A stretch of DNA of 64,000 nucleotides from Aristolochia californica (Eukaryota > Streptophyta > Magnoliopsida > Piperales > Aristolochiaceae), in NCBI GenBank assembly GCA_029961685.1, contig JARWKL010000002.1, positions 27,682,908-27,746,907 of the forward strand, given 5' to 3'. Of the stretch, positions 1-13,686 are shown piece by piece. A program made the translations under genes and the position numbers. The notes under the pieces are model-generated. The model was not told the DNA's origin. It searched no databases and saw only the letters and a program-made list of their open reading frames with translations. Each line of letters starts with the position of its first letter. Positions within the stretch are counted from its first letter, which is position 1.

Positions 1-2700
1 TTTCACTCTCCCATTTTTCTAGTAAATAAAAAAGATATAAGGCAAATAGATCGCAACAAAAAGGAAATTTTTGTGTTCATGGATACAAAAAAATTTGAAA
101 GCTATAATAAATGTAAGTGAAGAAAATTATTTCACGCACAAAAAATGAACTCCAAAGTTTTGATCCTAACGTGTTTTAAATGAGGTGCATAAGCATGCCA
201 GAAACATGTTGAGGATGTAAGTGACCAAATGATCCAAAAATTTCAAGGAGTATAAAAACTTAAATTCTGAAGCTAACGTGAGGTTGGATATTTACCTGAG
301 CCAAAAAACCCACTTTTTCCCTATCCTTAAAAATCACAGATACTTTTAGGAATTATCTCCCTCAGCATTTGTGCATTTCCATTTTGGATGTTCAAATTGT
401 TTTTCAAATCCACACTTGAGTTTTCACTCTCCCATTTTTCTCGTAAACAAAAAAGATATAAGGCAAAAAGATCGCAACAAAATGAAAATTTTATAGTTCA
501 GGTATGCAAAAAAATTTGAATACTATAATAAATGTAAGTGAAGAAAATTAATTCACACACTAAAAATGAACTCCGAAGTTTTGTTATCCATCTTTGGGAA
601 ATTCCACTTATCCAACCCCTAATAATAGCTTGGTGGAATTTCATAGGAAAAAGACTTCTAACTGATCGTAACATGTTTTAAATGTGGTGGATATGCATGC
701 CGCAAACATGATGAGGAAGCAAGTGACCTAATGATCCAAAAATTTCAAAGAGTAGAAAAAATTAAATTCTCAAGATAACGTGTGGTTGGATATTTACCTG
801 AGCCAAAAATCCCACTTTTTGCCTATCCTTAAAAATCACCAATACTTATTGGAATTACCTCTCTCAGCATTTGTGTATTTCTATTTTGGATGTTCAATTT
901 TTTTTTTCAAATCCAAACTTGAGTTTTCTCTCTCCCATTTACTCGTTAACAAAAAAGATATAAGGCAAATAGATCACAACAAAATGGAAATTTTAGAGTT
1001 GATGTATGCAAAACAATTCAAAAGCTATAATAAATGTAAGTGAAGACAATCATTTCACGCACTATAAGTGAACTCCAAGTTTTGTTATCCATGTTTGGGA
1101 AATTTCACTAGTACAACCCCTAATAATAGCTTGGTGGAATTTTAAAGGAAAGAGGGTTCGAACTGATCCTAACATGTTTTTAATGTGGTGGATATGCATG
1201 CCAGAAACATTATGAGGATGCAAGTGACCTAATGATCCAAAAATTTCAAGGAGCAGAAAATATTAAATTCTCAAGTTAAACGTGTGGTTGGATATTTACG
1301 AGAGCCAAACAACCCACTTTTTGCGTGTCCTTAAAAATCGCAGATACTTTTTGGAATTATCTCTCTCAGCATTTGTGCATTTCCATTTTCTAATTTTTTT
1401 TCAGATCCAAACTTGAGTTTTCTCCCTCCCATTTTTCTCGTAAACAAAAGAGATATAAGGTAACTAGATCGCAACAAAATGAAAATTTTAGAGTTCATGA
1501 ATGTAAAAAAAAATGAAAACTATGATAAATGTAAGTGAAGAAAATTATTTCACGCACTAAAAGTGAACTCCAAAGTTTTGTTATCCAAGTTTGGAAAATT
1601 CCACCAGTACAACCCCTATTAATAGCTTGGTGGAATTTTATAGGAAAGAGTCATCTAACTGATTCTAACATGTTTTAAATGTGGTGGATATGCATGCCAG
1701 AAACACGTTGAGGATGCAAGTGACCTAATGATCCCAAAATTTTAAGGAGTAGAAAAATTAAATTCTCAAGTTAACGTGTGCTTGGATATTTACCTGAGCC
1801 AAACAACCCACTTTTTTCCTATCCTTAAAAATCACAGATACTTTTTTGTATTATCTCTCTCAGTATTTGTGCATTTTCATTTTGGATGTTCAAATTTTTT
1901 TTCAAATCAAAACTTGAGTTTTCTCTCTTCCATTTTTCTCGTAAACAAAAAAGATTTAAGGCAAATAGATCGCAACAAAATGGAAATTACAGAGTTCATG
2001 TATGCAAAAAAATTTGAAACCTATAATAAATGTAAGTGAAGAAAATTATTTCACGCACAAAAATGAACTCCAAAGTTTTGTAATCCATGCTTGGGAAATT
2101 CCACTAGTACAACCCCTAATAATAGCTAGGTGGAATTTTATAGGTACGAGACTTCTAACTGATCCTAACATGTTTTAAATGTGGTGGATATGCATGCCAG
2201 AAACTTGTTGAAGATGCAAGTGACCAAATGATCCAAAAATTTCAAGGAGTAGAAAAAATTAAATTCTCAAATTAACATGAGGTTGGATATTTACCTGAGC
2301 CACACAACCCACTTTTTGCCTATCCTTAAAACACAGATTCTTTTTGGAATTATCTCTCTCAGCATTTGGGCATTTCCATTTTGGATGTTCAATTTTTTTT
2401 TAAATCCAAACTTGAGTTTTCACTCTCCCATTTTTTCTCGTAAACAAAAAAGATATAAGGCAAAAAGATCGCTACGAAATGAAAATTTTATAGTTCATGT
2501 ATGCAAAAAATTTTTAATACTATAATAAATGTAAGTGAAGAACATTAATTCACACACTAAAAATTAACTCCAAAGCTGTGTTATCCTTGTTTTGAAAATT
2601 CCACTTGTACAACCCCTAATAATAGCTTGGTGGAATTTTATAGGAAAAAGACTTCTAACTGATCCTAACATGTTTTAAATGTGGTGGATATGCATGCCAC
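1..2700 (+). repeat. Four-monomer higher-order repeat A-B-C-D, copy 1 (left end cut)
   Basis: Monomer starts: 282 (B), 784 (C), 1286 (D), 1780 (A'), 2281 (B'); a partial A precedes 282. B and B' are 1,999 bp apart and share variants such as AATTAATTCACACAC and the CATGATGAGGAAGC variant following them. A-type units share GTAATCCATGC and GGTACGAGAC. These units use CAAATCC where most of the array has CAGATCC, and CCTGAGCC where most have CCAGAGCC. The same order A-B-C-D-A' is found at 27,866-30,270. The A unit at the window start has lost about 81 bp near 162. Confidence 0.85.
150..175 (+). repeat. Deletion junction in the first A monomer (81 bp)
   Basis: Compared with the matching A unit at 28,150-28,250, the sequence joins AAAGTTTTG to GATCCTAAC, leaving out 81 bp. 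TTG is present at both ends of the missing segment (28,162-28,164 and 28,243-28,245). Confidence 0.85.
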
Positions 2701-3204
2701 AAACATGATGAGGAAGCAAGTGACCTAATGATCCAAAAATTTCAAAGAGTCAAAAAAATTAAATTTTCAAGTAACGAGTGGTTGGATATTTAAAAGAGCC
2801 AAACAACCCACTTTTTTCCTATCCTTAAAAATCACAGATAATTTTTGAAATTATCACAGTCAGCATTTGTGCATTTCCATTTTGAATGTTCAAATTTATT
2901 TTCAGATCAAAACATTAGTTTTCACTCTCACATTTTTCTTGTAAACAAAAAAGAGAAAAGGAAAATAGATCGCAACAAAATGAAAATTTTAGAGTTCATG
3001 TATGCAAAAACATTTTAAAACTATAATAAATGTAAGTGAAGAAAATTATTTCACGCACTAAAAGTGAACTCCAAAGTTTTGTTATCCACGTTTGGAAAAT
3101 TCCACTAGTACAACCCCTAATAATAGCTTGGTGGAATTTTATAGGAAAGAGACTTCTAACTGATCCTAACATGTTTTAAATGTGGTGGATGTGCATGCCA
3201 GAAA

Positions 3205-3225
3205 CAAGTTGAGGTAGAAAAAATT
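3205..3225 (+). repeat. Deletion junction, about 36 bp
   Basis: GTTGAG is joined to GTAGAAAAAATT, leaving out the GATGCAAGTGACCTAATG segment found in nearly all monomers. GAG or GGAG lies at both ends of the missing part. Confidence 0.8.
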
Positions 3226-4742
3226 AAATTCTCAAGTTAATGTGTGGTTTGATATTTACCTGAGCCAAGCAACCCACTTTTTGTCTATCCTTAAAAATCA
3301 TAGAAAGTTTTTGGAATTATCTCTCTCAGCATTTGTGCATTTCCATTTTGGATGTTCAATTTTTTTTTTCAAATCCAAACTTGATTTTTCACTCTACTAT
3401 TTTTCTCGTAAACGAAAAAGATATAATGCAAATAGATTGCAAGAAAATGAATATTTTAGAGTTCATTTATGCAAAAAAATCTAAAAAGTAAGTGAAGAAA
3501 ATTATTTCAAGCACTAAAAGTGAACTCCAAAGTTTTGTTATCCATGTTTGGGAAATTCCACTAGTACTACTCCTAATAATAGCTTGGTGGAATTTTATAG
3601 CAAAGAGACTTCTAACTTATCCTAACATCTTTTAAATGTGGTGGAAATGCATGCCAGAAACATGTTGAGGATGAAAGGGACCTACTAATCCAAAAATTTC
3701 AAGGAGTAGAAAAAATCAAATTCTCAAGTTAACGTGTAGTTGGCTACTTACCAGAGCCAAACAACCCATTTTTTGCCTATCCTTATAAATCACAGATACG
3801 TTTTGGACTTATCTCTCTCAACATTTGTGCATTTACATTTTGGATGTTCAATTTTTTTTTCAGATCCAAACATGAGTTTTCATTCTCCAATTTTTATCGT
3901 AAAGAAAAAAGATATTAGGCAAAAAGATCGCAACAAAATAAAAATTTTAGAGTTCATGTATGCAAAAAAAATTGAAAACTATAATAAATGTAAGTGAAGA
4001 AAATTATTTCACGCACTAAAAATGAACTCCAAGGTTTTGCTATCTATGTTTGGGAAATTACTCTTGTATAACCCCCTAATAATAGCATGGTGGAATTTTT
4101 TAGGAAAGAGACTTCTAACTGATTCTAACATGTTTTTAATATGGTGGAAATGCAAATCAGAAACATGTTGTGGACGCAAGTGACCTAATGATTCAAAAAT
4201 TTCAAGGTGTAGAAAAAATTATATTCTCAAGTTAACGTGTAGTTGGTTATTTACCAGAGCCAAACAACCCACTTTTTGCTTATCCTTAAAAATCACATAT
4301 ACTTTTTTGAATTATCTCTCTCAGAATTTCTGTATTTCCATTTTGAATGTTCAAAATTTTTTTCAGATCCAAACTTGTGTTTTCACTGACCCATTTTTCT
4401 CGTAACCAAAAAAGATATAAGTCAAATAGATCGCAACAAAATGAAAATTTTAGAGTTCATGTAAGAAAAAAAGTTTGAAAACTATAATAAATGTAAGTGA
4501 AGAAAATTATTACACGCACTAAAAATGAACTCCAAAGTTTTTTTATCCATGTTTGGGAAATTCCACTATTACTACCCCTAATAATAACTTGGTGGAATTT
4601 TATAGGAATGAGACTTCTAACTGACCCTAACACGTTTTAAATGTGGTGGATATGCATGTCGGAAACATGTTGAGGATGCAAGTGACTTAATGATCCAAAA
4701 ATTTCAAGGAGTCGAAAAAATGAAATTTTGAAGTTGACGTGT

Positions 4743-6747
4743 GGATGGATATTTACCAGAGCCAAACACCCCACTTTTTGCCTATCCTTAAAAATCACAG
4801 AAACTTTTTGGAATTATCTCTCTCAGCATTTGTGCATTTCCATTTTGGATGTCCAATTTTTTTTTCTGATCCAAACTTGAGTTTTCACTCTCCCTTTATT
4901 CTCGTAAACAAAAAGATATAAGGCAAATACATCGCAACAAAATGAAGATTTTAGAGTTCATGTATGCAAAAAAATTTGAATACTATAATAAATGTAGGTG
5001 AAGAAAATTATTTCACGCACTAAAATTGAACTCAAAAGTTTTGTTATCCATGTTTGGGAAATTCCACGAGTACAACCCCAAATAAATGGTTGGTGGAATT
5101 TTATAGGAAAGAGGCTTCTAACTGATCCTAACATGATTTAAATGTGGTGGATATGCATGCCATAAACATGTTAAGGATGCAATTGACCTAATGATCTAAA
5201 AATTTCTAGTAGCAAAAATTAAATTCTCAAGATAGCGTGAGGTTGGATATTTACGAGTGCCAAACAACCCACTTTTTGCCTATCCTTAAAAATCCCAGAT
5301 ACCTTTTGGAATTATCTCTCTCAGCATTGGTACATTTCCATTTTGGATGTTCAAATTTTTTTTTCAGATCCAAACTTGAGTTTTCACTCTCCCATTTTTC
5401 TCGTAAACAAAAAAGATATAAGGAAAATAGATCGCAACAAAATGAAAATTTTGGAGTTCATGTATGCAAAAATTTTTGAAAACTACAATAAATGTAAGTG
5501 AAGAAAATTTTTTTCCCGCACTAAAAGTGAACTCCAAAGTTTTGTTATCCATGTTTGGGAAATTCCACTAGTACAACCCCTAATAATAGCTTGGTGGAAT
5601 TTTATAAGAAAGAGGCTTCTAACTGATCCTAACATGTTTTAAAAGTGGTAGATATGCATGCCAGAAACATGTTGAGGATGCAAGTGACCTAATGATCCAA
5701 AACTTTCAAGGAGTAGAAAAAATTAAATTCTCAAGTTAACATGTGGTTGGATATTTACCAGAGCCAAACAACCCACTTTTTGCTTATCCTTAAAAATCCC
5801 AAATATTTTTGGGAATTATCTCTCTCAGCATTTGTGCATTTCCATTTTAGATGTTCAATTTTTTTTTCTGATCCAAACTTTTGTTTTGACTCTCCCTTTA
5901 TTCTCGTAAAAAAAAAAGATATAACGCAAATAGATCACAACAAGATGAAAATTTTAGAGTTCATGTATGCATAAAAATTTGAAAACTATAATAAATATAA
6001 GTGAAGAAAATTATTTCACGCACTAAAAGTGAACTTAAAATTTTTGTCATCCATGTTTGGGAAATTTCACGAGTACAACCCCTAATAATAGGTTGGTGGA
6101 ATTTTATAGGAAAAGAGTCTTCTAAGTGATCCTAACATGAATTAAATGTGGGGGATATGCATGCCAAAAACATGTTGAGGATGCAAGTGACCTAATGATC
6201 TAAAAATTTCAAGGAGTAGAAAAAATAAAATTCTCAAGATAACGTTTGGTTGGATATTTACGAGAGCCAAACAACCCATTTTTTGCCTATCTTAAAAATC
6301 CCAGATTCTTTTCGGAATTATCTCTCTCTGCATTTGTGCATTTCCATTTTGGATGTTCAAATTTGTTTTTATATCCAAACTTGAGTTTTCACTCACCCAT
6401 CTTTCTCGTAAACAAAAAAGATATTAGGCAATTAGATCGCAACAGAATGAAAATTTTAGAGTTCAAGTATGCATAAAAATTTGAAAATTATAATAAAAGT
6501 AAGTGAGGAAAATTATTTCAAGCACTAAATTTTTCTCCAAAGTTTTGTTATCCATGTTTGGGAATTTCCACTTGTACAACCTCTAATAATAGCTTGGTGA
6601 AATTTTATATGAAAGAGACTTCAAGCTGATCCAAACATGGTTTAAATGTGGTGGATATGCATGCCAGAAACATGTTGAGGATGCAAGTGACCTAATGATC
6701 CAAAAAGTTCAAAGAGTAGAAAAAATTAAATTCGCAAGTTAACGTGA
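4743..6747 (+). repeat. Dimeric higher-order repeat, period about 1,005 bp, two copies
   Basis: Monomers 4743 and 5745 (offset 1,002) share a TTTTTTCTGATCC variant and CTCCCTTTATTCTCG. Monomers 5241 and 6248 (offset 1,007) share TTTACGAG. The tails between them share the CACGAGTACAACCCC variant and a GGTTGGTGG variant (around 5,065 and 6,070). The alternation of two monomer types is clearer than similarity between neighbours. Confidence 0.75.
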
Positions 6748-9579
6748 GGTTGGATATTTACATGAGAAAATTATCCCACTTTTTTCCTATCCTTTAAATT
6801 CCCAGATACTTCTTGGAATTATCTCTCTTAGCATTTTTGCATTTCAATTTTGGATGTCCAAATTTCTTTTCAGATCCAAACTAGAGTTTTCACTCTCCCA
6901 TTTTCTCGTAAAGGAAAAAGATATAAGGCAAATAGATCTCAACAAAATGAAAATTTTAGAGTTCAAGTATGCAAAAAAATTTGAAAACTATAGTAAATGT
7001 AAGTGAAAAAAATTATTTCACGCACTAAAAGTGAACTCCAAAGTTTTGTTATCCATGTTTGGGAAATTCCACTAGAACAACCTCTAATAATAGCTTGGTG
7101 GAATTTTATAGGAAAGAGACTTCTAACTGAACCTAACATGTTTTAAATGTGGTGGATATGCATGCCAGAAACATGTTGAGGATGCAAGAGACCTAATGAC
7201 CCAAAAATTTCAAGGAGTAGAAAAAATTAACTTCTCAGGTTAACGTGTGGTTGGATATTTACCAGAGCCAAACAACCCATTTTTTGCCTATCCTTAAAAA
7301 TCACTGATACTATTTTGAATTATCACTCTCAGCATTTGTGCATTTCCATTTTGGATGTTCTTATTTTTTTTCTGATACAAACTTGAGTTTTCACTCTCCC
7401 ATTTTTCTCGTAAACAAAAAAGATATAAGGCAAATAGATCGCAACAAAATTAAAATTTTAGAGTTCATGTATGCAAAAAAATTTGAAAACTATAATAAAT
7501 GTAAGTGAAGAAAATTATTTCACGCACTAAAAGCGAACTCCAAATTTTTGTTATCCATATTTGGGAAATTCAACTAGTACAACCCCTAATAAAAGCTTGG
7601 TGGAATTTTATAAGAAAGAGGCTTCTAATTGATCCTAACATGTTTTAAATGTGGTGGATATGACTCCCAGAAACATGTTGAGGATGCAAGTTACCTAATG
7701 ATCTAAAAAATTCAAGGAGTAGAAAAAATTAAATTCTCAAGTTAACGTGTGAGAGCCAAACAACCCACTTTTTGCCTATCCTTAAAAATCCCAGATACTT
7801 TTCGGAATTATCTCTCTCACCATTTGTGCATTTCCATTTTGGATGTTCAAATCTTTTTTCAGATCCAAACTTGAGTTTTCACTCTCCCATTTTTCTCTAA
7901 ACCAAAAAGATATTAGGCAATTAGATCGCAACAAAATGAAAATTTTAAAGTTCATGTATGCAAAAAAATTTGAAAATTATAATTAAAGTAAGTGAGGAAA
8001 ATTATTTCACGCACTAAAATTTACTGCAAAGTTTTGTTATCCAAGTTTGGGAAATTCCACTAGTACAACCCCTTATAATTGCTTGGTGAAATTTTATAAG
8101 AAAGAGACTCCAAACTGATCCAAACATGTTTTAAATGTGGTGGATATGCATGCCAGAAACATGTTGAGGATGCAAGTGACCTAATGATCCAAAAATTTCA
8201 AGGAGTAGAAAAATTAAATTCGTAAGTTAACGTGTGGTTGGATATTTACCAGAGCAAAACAAGCCACTTTTTGCCTATCCTTTAAAATCCCACATACTTA
8301 TTGGAATTATCTCTCTCAGCATTTCTGCATTTCCATTTTGGATGTTCAAATTTTTTTTCAGATCCAAATTTGAGTTTCCTCTACCCCATTTTTCTTGTAA
8401 ACAAAAAAGATATAACGCAAATAGATTGCAACAAAATGAAAATTTTAGAGTTCATGTATACAAGAAAATTTGAAAACAATAATAAATGTAAGTGAAGAGA
8501 ATTATTTCACACACTAAGACTGAACTTTGAAGTTTTGTTATCCATGTTTGGGAAATGCCACTAGTATAACCCCTAATAAAAGCTTGGTGGAATTTTATAG
8601 GAAAGAGACTTCTAACTAATCCTAACACGTTTTAAATGTGGTGGATATGCGTGCCAAAAACATGTTGAGGATGCAAGTGACCTAATGATCCAAAAATTTC
8701 AAGGAGAAGAAAAAGTTAAATTCTCAAGTTAACATGTGGTTAGATATTTACCAGAGCCAAACAACCAACTTTTTGCCCATCCTTAATAATCAAAGATACT
8801 TTTTGGAATTATCTCTCTCAGCATTTGTCCATTTCCATTTTGGATGTTCAAATTTTTTTCAGATCCAAACTTGAGTTTTCGCTCTCCCATTTTTCTCGTA
8901 AACAAAAAAATATAAGACAAATAGATCGCAACAAAATCAAAATTTTAGAATTCATGTATTAAAAAAAAATTGAAAACTATAATAAATATAAGTGAAAAAA
9001 TTATTTCACGCACTAAAAGTGAACTCCAAAGTTTTGTTATCCAAGTTTTGGAAATTCCACTAGTACAACCCCTAATAATAGCATGATGGAATTTTATAGG
9101 AAAGAGACTTCTAACTGATCCTAACATGTTTTAAATGTGGTGGATATGTATGCCAGAAACAAGTTGAGGATGCAAGTGTCCTAATGATCCAAAATTTTCA
9201 AGGTGTAGAAAAAATCAAATTCTCAACTTAATGTGTGGTTGGATATTTACTAGAGCCAAACTACCCAATTTTTGCGTATCCTTAAATATCATAGATACTT
9301 TTTGGAATTATCTTTCTCAGCATTTATGCATTTCCATTTTCGAGGTTCAAATTTTTTTTCAGATCCAAACTTGAGTTTTCACTCTCCCATTTTTCTCGTA
9401 AACAAAAAAGATATAATACAAATAGATTGCAATAAAATGAAAATTTTAGAGTTCATGTATGCAATAAAATTTGAAAACTATAATAAATGAAAGTGAAGAA
9501 ATTATTTCATGCACTAAAAATGAACTCCAAAGTTTTTGTATCCTTGTTTCAGAAATTCCACTAGTACAACCCCTTATAA

Positions 9580-9600
9580 TAGCATGGTGGACATGCATGC
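9580..9600 (+). repeat. Deletion junction, 54 bp, between TGGTGGA direct repeats
   Basis: A normal monomer has TGGTGGA twice, 54 bp apart, before and after the GATCCTAACATG segment. Here only one remains and the 54 bp between them are gone. The neighbouring units have both copies. Confidence 0.9.
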
Positions 9601-12600
9601 CTGACACATGTTGAGGATGCAAGTGACCTAGTGATCCACAAATTTTAGGAGTAGAAAAAATTAAATTCTCAAGTTACGTGTGGTTGGATATTTACCAGAG
9701 CCAAACAACCCACTTTTTGCCTATCCTAAAAAATCACAGATACTTTTTGGAATTATCTCTCTTAGCATTTGTGCATTTCCTTTTTGGATGCTCAAATTTG
9801 TTTTCAGATCCGAACTTGAGTTTTCACTATCCCATTTTTCTCATAAACAAAAAAGATATATGGCTATTAGATTGCAACAAAATGAAAATTTTAGAGTTCT
9901 CGTATTAAAAAAATTGAAAACTATAGTAAACGTAAGTGAAGAAAATTATTTCACGCACTAAAAGTGAACTCCAGATTTTTGTTATCCATATTTGGGAAAT
10001 TCCACTAGTACAACCCCTTATAATAGCTTGGTGGAATTTTATAGGAAAGAAACTTCTAACTGATTCTTACATGTTTTAAATGTGGAGGATATGCATGCCA
10101 GAAACATGTTGAGGATGCAACTGACCTAATGATCCAAAAATTTCAAGGAGCAGAAAAAATTTAAAACACTAGTTAATGTCTAGTTGGATATTTACCAGAG
10201 CCAAACAACCAACTTTTTTCCTATCCTTAAAAATCACAGACACCTTTTGGAATTATCTCTCTCAGCATTTGTGCATTTCCAATTTGAATGTTAAAATTTT
10301 TTTCAGATCCAAACTTGAGTTTTCTCTCTCCCATTTTTCTCGTAAACAAAAAACATATAAGGCACATAGATCACAACAAAATGAAAATTTTAGAGTTCAT
10401 CTATTGCAAAAAAATTTGAAAACTATAATAAATGTAAGTGAAGAAAATTATTTCACACACTAAAAATGAACTCCAAAGTTTTGTTATCCTTGTTTTGGGA
10501 AATTCCACTAGTTCAACCCCTAATAATAGTTTCGTGGAATTTTATAGGAAAGGGACTTCTAACTTATCCTAACAAGTTTTAAATGTCATGGATATGCATG
10601 CCAGAAACATGTTGAGGATGCAAGTGACCTAATGATCCAAAAATTTCAAGGAGTAGAAAAAATTAAATTCTCAAGTTAAAGTTTTGTTGGATATTTACTA
10701 GAGCCAAACAATCCACTTTTTACCAATCCTCAAAAATCACATATACGTTTTGGAATTATCTCTCTCAGCATTGTGCATTTCCTTTTTCGATGTTCAAATT
10801 TTTTTCTGATCCAAACTTGAGTTTTCACTCTCCCATTTTTCTCGTAAACTAAAAAGATATAAGGCAAATAGATCGCAACAAAATGAAAATTTTAGAGTTC
10901 ATGTATGCGAAAAAAATTGAAAACTAAAATAAATGTAAGTGAAGCAAATTATTTCACGCACTAAAAATGAACTCCAAAGTTTTGTTATCCATGTTTGGGA
11001 AATTCCACTAGTACAACCCCTATTAATAGCTTGGTGGAATTTTTTTGGAAAGGGACTTCTACTTGATCCTAACAAGTTATAAATGTGGTGGATATGCTTG
11101 CCAGAAACATGTTGAGGCTGCAAGTGACTTAATGATCCTAAAATTTCAAGGAGTAGAAAAAATCAATTCTCAAGTTAACGTGTGGTTGGATATTTACAAG
11201 AGCCAAACAATCCACTTTTTCCCTATCCTTAAAAATCACAGATACTTTTTGGAATTATCTCTCTTAGCATTGGTGCATTTCCATTTTGGATGTTCAAATT
11301 TGTTTTCAGATCCAAACTTGAGTTTTCTCTCTCCCATTTATCTTGTAAATAAAAAGATGTAAGGCAAACAGATCGCAACAAAATGAAAATTTTATAGTTT
11401 TTGTATGCAAAAAAATTTGAAAAATATAATAAAAGTCGGTGAATAAAATTATTTCACGCACTAAAAATTAACTCCAAAGTTTTTTTATCCATGTTCCGGA
11501 AATTCCACTAGTACAACCCCTAATAATAGCTTGGAGGAATTTTTTAGGAAAGAGACTTCTAACTGATCCTAACACGTTTTAAATGTGGCGGATATGCGAG
11601 CCAAAAACTTGTTGAGGATGGAAGTGACCTAATGATCCAAAAATTTCAAGGAGTAGGAAAAATTAAATTCTGAAGTTAACGGTAGTTGGATATTTACCAG
11701 AGCCAAAAACCCCACTTTTTTCCTATCCATAAAAATCATAGATACTTTTTTGAATTATCTCTCTCTACATTTGTGCCTTTCCATTTTAGATGTTCAAATT
11801 TTTTTTCAGAACCAAACTTGAGTTTTCAATCTCCCATTTTTCTCGTAAACAAGAAAGATATAAGGCAATTAGATCGCAACAAATTGAAATTTTTAGAGTT
11901 CATGTATGCAAAAAAAATTGAAACCTATAATAAATGTCACTGAAGAAAATTATTTCATGCACTAAAAGTGAACTCAGAAGTTTTGTTATCCTTGTTTGGG
12001 AAATTCCACTAGTACAACCCCTAATAATAGTTTGGTGAAATTTTATAGGAAAGAGACTTCTAACTGATCCTAACACGTTTTAAATGTGGTGGATATGCGT
12101 GGCAGAAACATGTTGAGGATGCAAGTAACCTAATGATTCAAAAATTTCGAGTAGAAAAAATCTAATTCTCAAGTTACGTGTGGTTGGATGTTTATCAGAG
12201 CCAAACAACCCAGTTTTTGCCTATCCTTGAAAATCACAGATACTTTTTGGAATTATCTCTCTCATATTTTTTGCCTTTCCATTTTGGATGTACAAATTTG
12301 TTTTCAGATCCAAACATGAGTTTTCACTCTCCCATTTTTCTCGTAAAAAAATAAGATATATGGCAAATAGATCACAACAAGATGAAAATTTTAGAGTTCA
12401 TGTATGTAAAAAAATTTGAAAAATATAATAAATGTAAGTGAAGAAAATTATTTCACGCACTAAAAGTGAACTCCAAACTTTTGGTATCCTTGTTTGGGAA
12501 ATTCGACTAGTATAACCCCTAATAATAGCTTGCTGGAATTTTGTAGGAAAGAGACCTCTAACTGATCCTAACACGTTTTAAATGTGGTGGATATGCGTGA

Positions 12601-13686
12601 CAGAAACATGTTGAGGATGCATGTGACGTAATGATCCAAAAATTTCAAGGAGTAGAAAAAATCAAATTCTCAAGTTAACGTGTGGTTGGATATTTACTAG
12701 AGCCAAACAACCAACTTTTTACCTATCCTTAAAAAACACAGATACATTTTGGAATTATCTCTCTCAGCATTTGTGGATTTCCATTTTGGATGTTCAAATT
12801 TTTTTTCAGATCCAAACTTGAGTTTTCACTCTCCCATTTTTCTCATAAACAAAAAAGATATAAGGGAAATAGATGCGACAAAATGAAAATTTTAGAGTTC
12901 ATGTATGCAAAAAAAATTGAAAACTATAGTAAATGTAAATGAAGAAAATTATTTTACGCACTAAAAATGAATTCCAAAGTTTTGTTATCCATGTTTGGGA
13001 AATTCCACTAGTACAACCCCAAATAATAGTTTGGTGGAATTTTATAGGAAAGAGACTTCTAACTGATCCTAACACGTTTTAAATGTGGTGGATATGCATG
13101 CCAGAAACAAGTTGAGGATGCAAGTGACATAATGATCCAAAAATTTCAAGGAGTAGAAAAAATTACATTCTCATGCTAACGTTTGGTTGGATATTTACCA
13201 GAGCCAAACAACCGACTTTTTGCCCATCCTTAAAAATCACATATACTTTTTTGAATTATCTCTCTCAGAATTTGTGCATTTCCATTTTGGACGTTCAATT
13301 TTTTTTTTCAGAGCCAAACTTCAGTTTTTTTCTCCCATTTTTCTCGTAAACAAAAAAGATACAAGGCAATTAGATCCCAACAAAATGGAAATTTTAAAGT
13401 TCATGTATGCAAAAAAAATTGAAAAATATAATGAGTATATTTGAAGAAAATTATTTCACGCACTAAAAGTGAACTCCAAAGTTTTGTTATCCATGTTTTG
13501 GAAATTCCACTAGTACTACCCCTAATAATAGCTTGGTGGAATTTTATAGGAAAGAGACTTCTAACTGATCCTAACACGTTTTAAATGTGGTGGATATGCA
13601 TGCCAGAAACACGTTGAGGATGCAAGAGACCCAATGATCCAAAAATTTTAAGGAGTAGAAAAAATCAAATCTGCAAGTGAACGTGT

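Larger units (their letters stand above)
2700..8735 (+). repeat. Diverged monomers with a dimeric and a trimeric relationship
   Basis: Monomer starts: 2780, 3244, 3738, 4241, 4743, 5241, 5745, 6248, 6748, 7249, about 7750 (anchor deleted), 8236. The unit 2780-3243 is short because about 36 bp are missing near 3213. Units 4743/5745 and 5241/6248 form a dimeric repeat. Units 6248 and 7750 are related at about 1,502 bp (three monomers): both have TTCGGAATTATC, GATATTAGGCAATTAG, AGTGAGGAAAATT and GATCCAAACATG. Confidence 0.85.

Noticed and set aside
780..1043. Recurrent + strand open frame of about 85-87 codons, once per monomer, ending in NYNKCK
   Set aside because: It is the same stretch of satellite read in one frame. 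Most copies begin at GTG, which is not a normal eukaryotic start, and many are broken by stops or 1 bp shifts in the A- and T-tracts. I recognise no domain. Treated as a repeat by-product.
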